Below are positions 1 to 6,268 of a stretch of 6,912 nt of DNA, piece after piece (position 1 is the stretch's first letter; the number at the start of each line of letters is the position of its first letter). The position numbers were made by a program, and so were the translations under genes. Source of the stretch: Beijerinckiaceae bacterium (GTDB lineage: Bacteria; Pseudomonadota; Alphaproteobacteria; Rhizobiales; Beijerinckiaceae); NCBI GenBank assembly GCA_947458675.1, contig CANHAW010000111.1, forward strand, positions 1-6,912, in the 5' to 3' direction. The notes beneath the pieces were generated by a model. The model searched no databases. It worked only from the letters and a program-made list of their open reading frames with translations, and was not told where the DNA came from.

Positions 1-500
1 AACAGATAAGTAGGTATCGCTTGGCCAAGAAAGACGGTGCAATTGAAATCGAACGCTCCCTCGACATGCGCTATGCGGGCCAAGGCTATGAAATATCCAT
101 GCCTCTGCCGGCTTCGCTGGGTGCTGGCGGCCTCAACCGTCTGCGCGCGGAATTTGATGAGGCCCACCGCCAGATGTTTGGACATACCGCGCCCAATGAG
201 CCGGTCGAAATCGTCTCCTATCGTCTGCGCGGCATCGGTCGCGTGACGCCGGTCAAGCTTCCCTCTTTCACGCCGCAAGGCTTGAAGACAGAAGACGCCA
301 TCCGGGAGCGCCGCGACATGCGCTTCGACGGCAAGACCATCTCATGCCCTGTCTATCAGCGCGAAAAGCTCGATATTGGAGCGACTTTTGCAGGCCCTGC
401 CGTGATCGACCAGCTCGATTGCACGACGGTCCTCTTCCCCGGCCAGAGTGCGCGCGTGGACAATCATAAAAACATCATCATCACCATGGGAGACGCGTGA
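1..500 (+). CDS. Hydantoinase/oxoprolinase subunit A family protein, C-terminal part (5' end outside window)
   Basis: This is the C-terminal end of a HyuA-type subunit, a family that includes N-methylhydantoinase A, 5-oxoprolinase and the ATP-dependent acetone and acetophenone carboxylase subunits. Members use ATP to activate amide or ketone substrates and work with a HyuB-type partner in the cytoplasm. The visible protein has the family's late signature, IERSLDMRYAGQGYEI, about 20 codons in. It is followed by a segment with F-x-x-x-H and GH (FDEAHRQMFGH), the VEIVSYRLRGIG strand, and the closing GPAVIDQLDCTTVLFPGQ motif. The reading frame is open with no stop back to the left edge (codons from base 3), so the gene begins upstream and the TTG at 21 is not a real start. 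Only about 165 residues are seen, against roughly 650-700 for the family. The nucleotide-binding part lies outside, so the exact substrate cannot be judged. The stop codon at 498-500 overlaps the start of the HyuB partner by one base. Confidence 0.9.
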   Translation, partial: QISRYRLAKKDGAIEIERSLDMRYAGQGYEISMPLPASLGAGGLNRLRAEFDEAHRQMFGHTAPNEPVEIVSYRLRGIGRVTPVKLPSFTPQGLKTEDAIRERRDMRFDGKTISCPVYQREKLDIGATFAGPAVIDQLDCTTVLFPGQSARVDNHKNIIITMGDA

Positions 501-2248
501 TGGCAGCCGCCGTGACAAAAAATGTCGACGCCGTCGAGCTGGAAATCATCCGCGCGAGTCTCGATGGCATTGTGCAGGAAATGCAGAACTCGCTTTTCCG
601 CACGGGCTTCTCAACCATCATCCGCGAGTCGCAGGATGCCTCCTGCGCGATCATGGGGCCAGATGGCGAAGTGATCGCCCAGCATGTCGTGCTGCCGCTC
701 CACATTGGCGCATTCCCCGCCTGCTGCGCGGCTGTCATCCGCTCCTATGACGATATTGAAGAGGGCGATGCTTTCCTCATCAATCATCCTTATGAGGGTG
801 GCTCGCCGCATGCGCCCGATATGGCCGTTATCACGCCCGTTTTCTTCCATGACGAGCTGATCGGCTTTACCGGATCGATCGCGCATAAAAGCGATATTGG
901 CGGCCCTGTGCCCGGCTCCTGCTCCGGCCAGGCGAAGGAGACATTTAACGAGGGCCTGCATCTGCCAGCCGTGCGCTACCAGCGCAAGCTTCAGCGCAGC
1001 ACCGAAATCGAGCGCATAATCGCCGCCAATAGCCGCACGCCTGAACTTGTGCTGGGCGATATTCGCGGACAATTGGGCTCATCGCGGCTGGGCGAGCAGA
1101 GGCTCATCGAACTCGTGCGCAAATTCAGCCGCGATCGCTCGGTTGCCTGCTTTGCACGCCTGATCGAACTGGCTGAAAAGCGCATGCGCGCGGCCATTTC
1201 TGAATGGAAAGACGGCCGCTACGAGGCCGAGCGTTTTGTCGATGACGATGGCGTGGAGACGGGCAAGCCCGTGCGCATCCATGTCTGCGTCGAGAAAAAA
1301 GGCGACCGCATCCATTTCGATTTTTCGAAAAGCGCCGACCAGACAAAAGGCCCGGCAAATATTCGCCCGCCCACGGTCAGAGCCGCCATCGGCTATGTGC
1401 TCGTGTCGCTGGTCGATCCCAATACATTCATCAACAGCGGCGTCTTGCGGGCTTTCTCCATCGATGCGCGCGACGGATCGGTGCTGAACCCGCGCTTTCC
1501 TGCGCCGGTCAACACTTACAACCCCACTGTCCATGCGCTGGTTGAAGCCCTCTATGGTGCGCTCACCGATATTGTGCCGGGCCTGGCGCGCGCAGATGGT
1601 TGCGGCTCACGCTCGATCATTCTGGGCGGGCGCTCGACCTATACGGGCAAGGGCTATGTGCAATATGAAATTCTCGGCGGCGGCGGCGGCGCACGCGCTC
1701 GAAAGGACGGCCAAAGCGGCACATCGGTCAATCAGTCCAACGCCAAAATCGCACCCATTGAAATCATCGAGAGCGAATTCCCGACGCGTGTTCTGCGCTT
1801 CGAACTCATTCCCGATTCCGGCGGTGCGGGAAAATATCGCGGCGGTCTGGGCATCTGCCGCGAATATCTCAATCTCGAAGATGCGCGTTTCTCGATCCGC
1901 TCGACCAAACATGTGATCGCACCTGAGGGCGCGGCGGATGGCGGCAAGGGTCGCACCGGCGACATTATCGTCAATCCCGATACGCCATCGGCCAAGCAAT
2001 TGCCGACCCGCTATGCCGATTATCCGCTGAAGGGCGGCGACCGGTTCCGGCTTGAAACGCCCGGCGGCGGCGGCTTTGCCAATGGCTATACACGCGACCC
2101 CGCCCTTGTCCTGCGCGACCTGCGCGAAGGCTATGTGACGCTGCAAGGCGCCAAGCGCGATTATGGCGTAGTGGCAAGCCGCGCGGGGGATGATTTCATC
2201 ATTGATGAGGCAGCGACAAAACAGGCGCGGGCCGCACATCAGGGATAA
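500..2248 (+). CDS. Hydantoinase/oxoprolinase subunit B family protein (HyuB-like)
   Basis: A complete HyuB-type subunit of 582 residues, within the usual size for the family (about 520-600). With HyuA it would form an ATP-dependent hydantoinase, oxoprolinase, amidase or ketone carboxylase. Family landmarks appear in order: an N-terminal helix region (VELEIIRASLDGIVQEM, residues 12-28), RESQDASCAI (42-51), HIGAFPA (68-74), INHPYEGGSPHAPD (94-107), AHKSDIGGPVPGS (128-140), EGLHLP (151-156), a pentaglycine (393-397), TPGGGG (520-525) and the terminal YGVV (555-558). I chose the ATG at 500, which overlaps the upstream TGA as TGATG and suggests translational coupling. A GTG one codon earlier is in frame but less likely. 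No disrupted motif is visible, so the enzyme should be intact. The substrate is unknown: acetone/acetophenone carboxylase, N-methylhydantoinase and 5-oxoprolinase are all members. The neighbouring catabolic genes argue for a degradative role, by inference. Confidence 0.93.
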   Translation: MAAAVTKNVDAVELEIIRASLDGIVQEMQNSLFRTGFSTIIRESQDASCAIMGPDGEVIAQHVVLPLHIGAFPACCAAVIRSYDDIEEGDAFLINHPYEGGSPHAPDMAVITPVFFHDELIGFTGSIAHKSDIGGPVPGSCSGQAKETFNEGLHLPAVRYQRKLQRSTEIERIIAANSRTPELVLGDIRGQLGSSRLGEQRLIELVRKFSRDRSVACFARLIELAEKRMRAAISEWKDGRYEAERFVDDDGVETGKPVRIHVCVEKKGDRIHFDFSKSADQTKGPANIRPPTVRAAIGYVLVSLVDPNTFINSGVLRAFSIDARDGSVLNPRFPAPVNTYNPTVHALVEALYGALTDIVPGLARADGCGSRSIILGGRSTYTGKGYVQYEILGGGGGARARKDGQSGTSVNQSNAKIAPIEIIESEFPTRVLRFELIPDSGGAGKYRGGLGICREYLNLEDARFSIRSTKHVIAPEGAADGGKGRTGDIIVNPDTPSAKQLPTRYADYPLKGGDRFRLETPGGGGFANGYTRDPALVLRDLREGYVTLQGAKRDYGVVASRAGDDFIIDEAATKQARAAHQG

Positions 2249-2254
2249 AAAAGT

Positions 2255-2271
2255 CGGGCGCAGAGCGCCCG
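2255..2271. other. GC-rich hairpin after hyuB
   Basis: A perfect 7-bp inverted repeat (CGGGCGC and GCGCCCG) with a 3-base loop starts seven bases after the hyuB stop codon. An A-run (2247-2252) lies on its left and there is no T-run on its right. Read on the plus strand it is therefore not a classical intrinsic terminator. Read on the minus strand it is a GC stem followed by six Us, which is terminator-like, although no minus-strand gene ends here. It may protect the 3' end of the hyuAB mRNA, cause partial termination, or stop antisense transcription. Confidence 0.5.
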
Positions 2272-2342
2272 GCCATGGCAATATGGTTTTAAGCCGAGAC
2301 GGCGCAGAAAGCGCAACGCATACGGGCGGAAGCGGCTCATTT

Positions 2343-2351
2343 GGGGAGGAG
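2343..2351 (+). promoter_or_regulatory. Strong ribosome binding site of the SDR gene
   Basis: GGGGAGGAG sits six bases before the ATG at 2358. It decides the start of the SDR gene. Longer in-frame readings back to 2190 would begin inside hyuB and add residues that do not belong to the SDR fold. Confidence 0.85.
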
Positions 2352-2357
2352 ACGAAT

Positions 2358-3110
2358 ATGAAACTTCAGGGACAAGTCGCGGTCGTGACTGGCGCCGGTC
2401 GCAATATTGGTGAAGACGTTGCCAAATTGCTCTCGAAAAATGGCGCATCCATCGCTGTCGTCGATCTCGACCGGGCGCGCGCCGAAAAGGTGACGGCCGA
2501 CATTATCGCTGCAGGCGGCAAGGCCAAGGCCTTCATTTGCGACGTGTCGAAAGAAGGCGACATCGAAGCCACAACAAAGGGCGTGGTCGATGCTTTCGGC
2601 CGTCTCGACATTCTCGTCAATAATGTCGCCATCTCCGACAATAAGCACATGCTCGACATTACGACCGAGGAATGGAACCGCACGATTGCGATCACCCTCA
2701 CCGCACCTTTCCTCATGGGCAAGCATGCCGCAAAGGCCATGATTGCAGCAGGAAATGGCGGACGCATCGTCAATGTCTCGTCCACCTCCGGCTATTATGG
2801 CCGCGGACGCGCAATCGCCTATACGGCGGCCAAGGGTGGCGTCGTCAATCTCACCCGCTCCATGGCGATCCAGCTTGCTCCGCACAATATCCGCGTCAAC
2901 AGCGTGGTGCCCAACAAGATCGGCTCGCCCGTCGGCAAGGATGATTTCGATCCGACGCGCCCGGTCAAGAATCTTGTCGGCCGCCCCGGCGTTCCGATCG
3001 ATCTGGCGCAGGCGATCCTTTTCCTCGTGTCAGACGATTCAAGCTTTATCGTCGGCGCCGATCTGTTCGTCGATGGTGGCTGCTCGACAATGATGCCGGG
3101 AAATGAATAG
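2358..3110 (+). CDS. Short-chain dehydrogenase/reductase (SDR), NAD-type
   Basis: A complete 250-residue classical SDR, the normal length for this family of NAD(P)-dependent oxidoreductases acting on hydroxyl or keto groups. The Rossmann fingerprint is TGAGRNIG at residues 11-18, where Asn replaces the usual Gly in the third key position. D36 at the end of the second strand (VVDLD) favours NAD(H) over NADP(H). CDV (61-63) and NNVA (88-91, normally NNAG) follow. The catalytic Ser142, Tyr155 and Lys159 are present (SSTSG...YTAAK). The active-site Asn expected in the helix-4 motif 'NLT' appears to be Thr113 (ITLTAPF), which is unusual. The C-terminal IVGADLFVDGG is canonical. The start is fixed by the GGGGAGGAG site. 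The gene lies 109 bp after hyuB and 108 bp before the aldolase-family gene, probably in one transcription unit. The substrate cannot be read; a hydroxyacid or alcohol intermediate of a degradative route is a guess. Confidence 0.93.
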   Translation: MKLQGQVAVVTGAGRNIGEDVAKLLSKNGASIAVVDLDRARAEKVTADIIAAGGKAKAFICDVSKEGDIEATTKGVVDAFGRLDILVNNVAISDNKHMLDITTEEWNRTIAITLTAPFLMGKHAAKAMIAAGNGGRIVNVSSTSGYYGRGRAIAYTAAKGGVVNLTRSMAIQLAPHNIRVNSVVPNKIGSPVGKDDFDPTRPVKNLVGRPGVPIDLAQAILFLVSDDSSFIVGADLFVDGGCSTMMPGNE

Positions 3111-3120
3111 GCTCTGAACT

Positions 3121-3197
3121 TCATTGCGAGTGCAGCGAAGCAATCCAGAGGCCGCAAGGCAGGCTTTTCTGGATTGTTTCGTCTTCGCCTCCAATGA
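3121..3197. repeat. Imperfect palindromic intergenic repeat (CATTGCGAG / GCAATCCAG type)
   Basis: The left arm (3121-3148) and right arm (3169-3197) are imperfect inverted copies. The ends pair as TCATTG with CAATGA. The inner arms pair over 14 consecutive positions (3135-3148 with 3169-3182) counting two G-U wobbles. The 20-base loop holds a small GCC-GCAA-GGC hairpin with a GNRA-type tetraloop. From memory, similar CATTGCGAG...GAAGCAATCCAG...CTGGATTG...CAATGACG elements are dispersed in many copies in Bradyrhizobium- and Rhodopseudomonas-like genomes and in some other bacteria. It fills nearly the whole gap between the SDR stop and the ribosome binding site of the next gene. It would be transcribed as a long hairpin and could stabilise the upstream mRNA or lower downstream expression. 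Confidence 0.8.
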
Positions 3198-3218
3198 CGG
3201 AGAAAATGGAGACAGGTG

Positions 3219-4001
3219 ATGTGCACGTCCCTCTTTGACGATCCTGCAGCAGCAGCCGAAACCATTTCCGACCATGCGAGCCCCTCGCAGCCTGCCGATG
3301 CGGCGCTCCTCGGCGATCTCGCCATTGCCAATCGCATCTTGTTCCGCCAAGGCGTCGTCGATGGCTTCGGTCATGTCAGTGCGCGCCACGACAAACATCC
3401 CGACCGTTTCCTGCTGGCGCGCAATATGGCGCCGGCTCTCGTGACGCCCAGCGACATTGTCACTTTCGATTTCGATGGTCGCGCGCTCGATGCCAATGGA
3501 CGCGCCGTCTATCTCGAGCGCTTCATCCATGCGGAAATCTATCGCGCGCGCCCCGATGTTATGGCTGTCGTCCATTCGCATTCGGTTGCGGTCGTGCCTT
3601 TCTCCATTCTCAAAGGCGTGCCCTTCCGTGCCGTCTGCCATATGGGCGGTTTCATCGGCATATGCGCGCCGATTTTCGAGATCCGCGATATAGCGGGTGA
3701 ATCGTCAGATCTGCTCATCCGCAACAGCGCGCTTGGCGCCGGCGTGGCAAAATCGCTTGGCGCGGGCAATGTTGTGCTCATGCGCGGGCATGGCTCGACC
3801 GTTGTCGGCGACCGCTTGAAGCAAGCGGTATTCCGCGCTGTCTATACGGAAAATAACGCGCGCCTGCAGGCCGAAGCCATGCGCCTTGGCCCCATCGAAC
3901 CCCTCACCGAAGGCGAGGCAGAAACAACCGCACGCGTGATCGACACACAGGTCGATCGCGCATGGGATTTGTGGAAAATGCAGGCTGAAGGCCAGATCTA
4001 G
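3219..4001 (+). CDS. Class II aldolase/adducin family protein (possible aldolase or decarboxylase)
   Basis: A 260-residue member of the class II aldolase/adducin fold (the L-fuculose-phosphate aldolase AraD/FucA family), complete and of usual length. These enzymes use a divalent metal to cleave aldol C-C bonds, epimerise sugar phosphates, or decarboxylate aromatic and heterocyclic acids. Candidate metal ligands are H119 and H121 in VHSHS and H191 in RGHGS. E100 (LERFIH) aligns with the catalytic Glu of FucA. The N-terminal GFGHVSAR (49-56) replaces the usual GNxSxR phosphate-binding motif. This variant is common in non-sugar members, such as the dihydroxyphthalate and pyridine-dicarboxylate decarboxylases of the fold, so a decarboxylase or a non-phosphorylated substrate is plausible. 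The ATG at 3219 is seven bases after TGGAG (3207-3211). A GTG one codon earlier is possible but too close to that site. The gene follows the palindromic repeat and converges with the minus-strand amidohydrolase 22 bp downstream. Confidence 0.9.
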   Translation: MCTSLFDDPAAAAETISDHASPSQPADAALLGDLAIANRILFRQGVVDGFGHVSARHDKHPDRFLLARNMAPALVTPSDIVTFDFDGRALDANGRAVYLERFIHAEIYRARPDVMAVVHSHSVAVVPFSILKGVPFRAVCHMGGFIGICAPIFEIRDIAGESSDLLIRNSALGAGVAKSLGAGNVVLMRGHGSTVVGDRLKQAVFRAVYTENNARLQAEAMRLGPIEPLTEGEAETTARVIDTQVDRAWDLWKMQAEGQI

Positions 4002-4028
4002 CACACCAGATCCAGGTCATCCTTCAGC
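3984..4028. other. Inverted repeat spanning two convergent stop codons
   Basis: GCTGAAGG (3984-3991) and CCTTCAGC (4021-4028) form a perfect 8-bp stem around 29 bases. The stem-loop covers the aldolase TAG (3999-4001) and the amidohydrolase stop (4024-4026, minus strand). The loop contains two close copies of CCAGATC (3992-3998, 4006-4012). There is no T-run on either side, so it is not a standard intrinsic terminator, but nothing else in the 22-bp gap could end transcription. It could be chance, since both arms are partly coding. Confidence 0.35.
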
Positions 4029-5019
4029 TTGAGGCACCAAACCTCGGAAAGAGTTGCTGGGCATTTTCGCGCTCGACCTGCGCGAAAATATCGGCGAGTT
4101 CCGGCATGTCGCGCATATTGGCGATCTGTTCATCGACATATTGGCGGTGGATATAAGGCCAGTCGCTGCCGAACATGATCTGCGATGACGGGGCCACGAG
4201 GCGCAGCGAGGCCATGGCCGCGCGCGAGCCTGAAATGGCCGTGTCGAAATAGAACTTGCCGATATAGGGCGTCACGCCTTCGGGCACACGATCTTTAAAA
4301 TCGGGTGGGCCATTGGGATCCTGCTCTTCCATCAATTTCAGCCGCAGTGAAATATAGGGCAGACAGCCGCCCGCATGGGCGAGAATCCAGCGGATATTCG
4401 GGTATTTCCGCATCTGCTCATTGTAGATGAGATTGGCGGCAATCCGCGTCGTCTCAAACGGATATTCGACAATCGGACCCCACATTTTCAGCGTCAGATC
4501 ATCGACAAAAGATGCGCGCGCCGGATGGACGAAAACATTGGCGTGGCGACGGTCGAGTTCCGCATAAAAAGCATCTGCCGCAGGATCGCCGATATAGACA
4601 CCATTCTGGTTGGTCAGCATGATAATGCCGTCGGCCTTGAGATGATCGAGCGCATAGGCCGCCTGCTTCAAGGCCCCATCGACATCGGGAAATGGCACGG
4701 GGGCGAAGAAACCCAGTTTGGTGGGATGGCGCGAGACGAATTTCGCCATTGCCTCGCCCGTCGTCTCGCAGAGATAACGCGCATTGGCATCATCACCATG
4801 ATGGACGCCAGCCACAGAGAGCGGATTCACAACGGCGCCGTCGATGCCGAAATAGCCCATGGTCTCGACCAAAGCGTCAGGATCGCTGTTCTTGCGCAGG
4901 GGCCGCGAAGGGTCTGCCGCCCCCGAACGGACAATCGCCTTCTCATATTCGGGCAATACGCAATGATGGTGCACATCGATAAAGCGCAATCCCGCGCCTG
5001 GGCCTTGTTCGCCGGCCAT
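4024..5019 (-). CDS. Metal-dependent amidohydrolase, ACMSD-like (amidohydrolase family 2)
   Basis: A complete 331-residue TIM-barrel amidohydrolase of the COG2159 type, close in length to aminocarboxymuconate-semialdehyde decarboxylase (ACMSD). Relatives include gamma-resorcylate and 5-carboxyvanillate decarboxylases, oxalomesaconate hydratase, and lactone or ester hydrolases. All five expected metal and catalytic residues are visible: H17 and H19 in IDVHHH, H165 in VFVHP, H215 in ILAHAGG, and D286 in FGSDWPY. There is no signal peptide, so it is cytoplasmic. The minus-strand ATG (5019-5017) is preceded by a GGGGGGAAG-like site six bases upstream. The gene is transcribed towards the aldolase-family gene and away from the transporter gene. 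It shares a 194-bp divergent control region with that transporter gene, which suggests co-regulation. The exact reaction (decarboxylation, hydration or hydrolysis) cannot be told from sequence. A role on a carboxylated intermediate of the same pathway is an inference. Confidence 0.92.
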   Translation of the reverse strand: MAGEQGPGAGLRFIDVHHHCVLPEYEKAIVRSGAADPSRPLRKNSDPDALVETMGYFGIDGAVVNPLSVAGVHHGDDANARYLCETTGEAMAKFVSRHPTKLGFFAPVPFPDVDGALKQAAYALDHLKADGIIMLTNQNGVYIGDPAADAFYAELDRRHANVFVHPARASFVDDLTLKMWGPIVEYPFETTRIAANLIYNEQMRKYPNIRWILAHAGGCLPYISLRLKLMEEQDPNGPPDFKDRVPEGVTPYIGKFYFDTAISGSRAAMASLRLVAPSSQIMFGSDWPYIHRQYVDEQIANMRDMPELADIFAQVERENAQQLFPRFGASS

Positions 5020-5048
5020 TTGCTTCCCCCCTGCCTTGTTGGGGTCGC

Positions 5049-5077
5049 AGAATGAAGCGGGATGGCGGCTCGCGCAA
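5049..5077 (-). promoter_or_regulatory. Possible promoter of the amidohydrolase gene
   Basis: Minus-strand TTGCGC (5077-5072), a 17-base spacer and CATTCT (5054-5049) lie 29 bases before the start codon. The -10 box is weak (3 of 6 matches to TATAAT). The case rests on the correct spacing and on its mirror symmetry with the opposite promoter. Confidence 0.35.
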
Positions 5078-5160
5078 GCGTGATGCAGCTGATGTCCGCC
5101 TTTGCCGGCCCCGCCCCGATTTTTTGCCCCGCAGCCCCCGCCGGGGCGAGCTCACGCTTG
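5075..5160. promoter_or_regulatory. Inverted 9-bp repeat in the divergent control region (possible operator pair)
   Basis: CAAGCGTGA (5075-5083) and TCACGCTTG (5152-5160) are exact inverted copies separated by 68 bases. Read towards each gene, both are TCACGCTTG, and the final TTG is the start of the proposed -35 hexamer on each side. This suggests a shared regulator site or similar promoter architecture for both directions. Between the arms lie a T6 run (5120-5125) and a GC-rich stem (GCCCCG 5126-5131 with CGGGGC 5142-5147). No regulator gene is seen in the window. Confidence 0.45.
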
Positions 5161-5186
5161 GCCTTCGCACAGGCCCGGTCTATGCT
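5158..5186 (+). promoter_or_regulatory. Possible sigma-70-type promoter of the transporter/ThDP operon
   Basis: TTGGCC (5158-5163), exactly 17 bases, then TATGCT (5181-5186). The match to TTGACA/TATAAT is moderate and the spacing is ideal. The -10 box ends 27 bases before the ATG at 5214, giving a leader of roughly 20 bases that includes the ribosome binding site. Confidence 0.5.
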
Positions 5187-5202
5187 GCGGCAAAACAATT
5201 CC

Positions 5203-5209
5203 GGGAGGA
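5203..5209 (+). promoter_or_regulatory. Ribosome binding site of the Bug/TctC gene
   Basis: GGGAGGA lies four bases before the ATG at 5214. It selects this start, which is also where the signal peptide begins. An in-frame ATG at 5052 would place an extra 54 codons ahead of the signal peptide. Confidence 0.85.
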
Positions 5210-5213
5210 TTCC

Positions 5214-6242
5214 ATGCGCTCGATTGGGTTGGGCAAGCTTGCTTTCGTGCTTGCCTCATTGAGCGCCGCCGGCGCGCAGGCGCAAAGCGGCGGCGCCTCT
5301 GATTTTTATCGCGACAATACGGTCAATCTGATCATCGGCTTTCCGGTCGGCGGCGGTTACGACATTTATGGCCGCCTGGTCTCGCGCCATTATGGCAAAT
5401 ATATTCCCGGCAATCCGAAAGTCGTGCCCCAAAACATGGTTGGCGCAGGCGGCATGAAGGCCTCGAATTTCATGTATAGCGTCGCCCCCAAGGATGGAAC
5501 GACGCTCGGCATTATTCCCGATACAGCGCCCTCCGAAGAATTGCTCGGCACAGCGGGCGTTGCCTATGTGTCGAAAAATTTCAACTGGATCGGCCGCATC
5601 AGCGCCAGCACCAATGTGCAGGTGATCTGGGCCAGCGCGAATGTGCGCAATATTGAAGAAGCACGCGCCAAGGAAACCGTGCAGGGCGGCAGCGGACCGA
5701 TGGCGCCTGCCGTCATCTATCCGCGCTTGCTCAATGCGCTGGGCGGAACCAAATTCAAAATGGTGACCGGCTATGGCGGCGCAGCTGAAAGCTGCCTTGC
5801 CATGGAAAAAGGCGAGATCGATGGTTGCCTTCTCGCCTGGTCCACTGTGAAGGCCGCCAAACGCGATTGGCTCGATCAGAAGAAGGCCCATATCGTCGTG
5901 CAATGGGGCGCAGAACGCCATCCTGAATTGCCGGATGTTCCGACCATGGTGGAACTGGGCCGCACGCCGGAAGATCGCGCCATTCTTTCGCTTTATGCAT
6001 CGGCAACGGAAATCGGCAAATCGATTCTGGCACCTCCCGGCATGCCGGCTGAACGCGTCACAATTTTGCGCCGCGCCTTCGATGCCATGCTGAAAGATCC
6101 CGAATATCTTGAAGAGATCCGCCGCTTGAGCCTCGATTTCGATCCGCTGTCGGGCGAAAAAATGCAGCAATATGTCGACAATCTCAGCAAGACGCCGGCC
6201 GCCGTTCTGACGAAGGCGAAAGACGTGCGCGAAGCAAGATAA
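5214..6242 (+). CDS. Bug/TctC-type periplasmic substrate-binding protein
   Basis: A 342-residue extracytoplasmic solute receptor of the tripartite tricarboxylate transporter (TctC/Bug, COG3181) superfamily. These proteins bind organic acids and related small molecules and deliver them to TctA/TctB membrane subunits, neither of which is in this window. The N-terminus is a clear signal peptide: a basic start (MRSIGLGK), a hydrophobic core (LAFVLASLSA) and probable cleavage at AQA-QS (after residue 23). Family features are the first-strand loop IGFPVGGGYDIYGRLV (41-56), a PQNMVGAGG segment (72-80), APKDGTTLG (91-99), GYGGAAE...EKGEIDG (187-204) in place of the usual GYPG..E...A..RGE.DG, and LAPPGMPAERV (272-282). 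The HYGKYIPGNPKVV segment (59-71) marks a divergent subgroup rather than typical Bordetella-like Bugs. Two cysteines (C194 and C205) remain in the mature protein. The gene starts an operon with the ThDP enzyme 26 bp downstream. The ligand is unknown. Confidence 0.87.
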   Translation: MRSIGLGKLAFVLASLSAAGAQAQSGGASDFYRDNTVNLIIGFPVGGGYDIYGRLVSRHYGKYIPGNPKVVPQNMVGAGGMKASNFMYSVAPKDGTTLGIIPDTAPSEELLGTAGVAYVSKNFNWIGRISASTNVQVIWASANVRNIEEARAKETVQGGSGPMAPAVIYPRLLNALGGTKFKMVTGYGGAAESCLAMEKGEIDGCLLAWSTVKAAKRDWLDQKKAHIVVQWGAERHPELPDVPTMVELGRTPEDRAILSLYASATEIGKSILAPPGMPAERVTILRRAFDAMLKDPEYLEEIRRLSLDFDPLSGEKMQQYVDNLSKTPAAVLTKAKDVREAR

Positions 6243-6255
6243 GAACAAGACAAGA

Positions 6256-6262
6256 AAAGGAG
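6256..6262 (+). promoter_or_regulatory. Ribosome binding site supporting a GTG start
   Basis: AAAGGAG lies six bases before the GTG at 6269, supporting this non-ATG start for the ThDP enzyme. The next in-frame ATG is at 6323 and would remove the first helix of the pyrimidine-binding domain. Confidence 0.8.
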
Positions 6263-6268
6263 TCCGCC

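Noticed and set aside
21..500. TTG at 21 as the start of a small 159-residue protein
   Set aside because: The frame is open to the left edge and the protein is plainly the tail of a HyuA-type subunit.
1607..2281. 224-codon minus-strand open frame opposite the 3' half of hyuB
   Set aside because: The minus-strand hairpin near its upstream end made me consider a gene, but the terminator-like element would lie at the start of that frame rather than its end, and the translation resembles nothing known.
2190..2357. Longer start for the SDR, beginning inside hyuB
   Set aside because: The added residues do not fit the SDR fold, while ATG 2358 has a strong ribosome binding site and begins directly before the first Rossmann strand.
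4375..5055. 226-codon plus-strand open frame opposite the amidohydrolase
   Set aside because: It has no family motifs and overlaps a gene with all five catalytic residues intact, so it is a shadow.
5120..5147. GC stem with adjacent T-run as an intrinsic terminator in the divergent region
   Set aside because: The T-run precedes the stem on the plus strand and becomes an A-run after it on the minus strand, so the polarity is wrong for both directions.
5052..5213. Longer start for the Bug-type protein
   Set aside because: It would bury the signal peptide internally and put the proposed promoter inside the gene; ATG 5214 has its own GGGAGGA.
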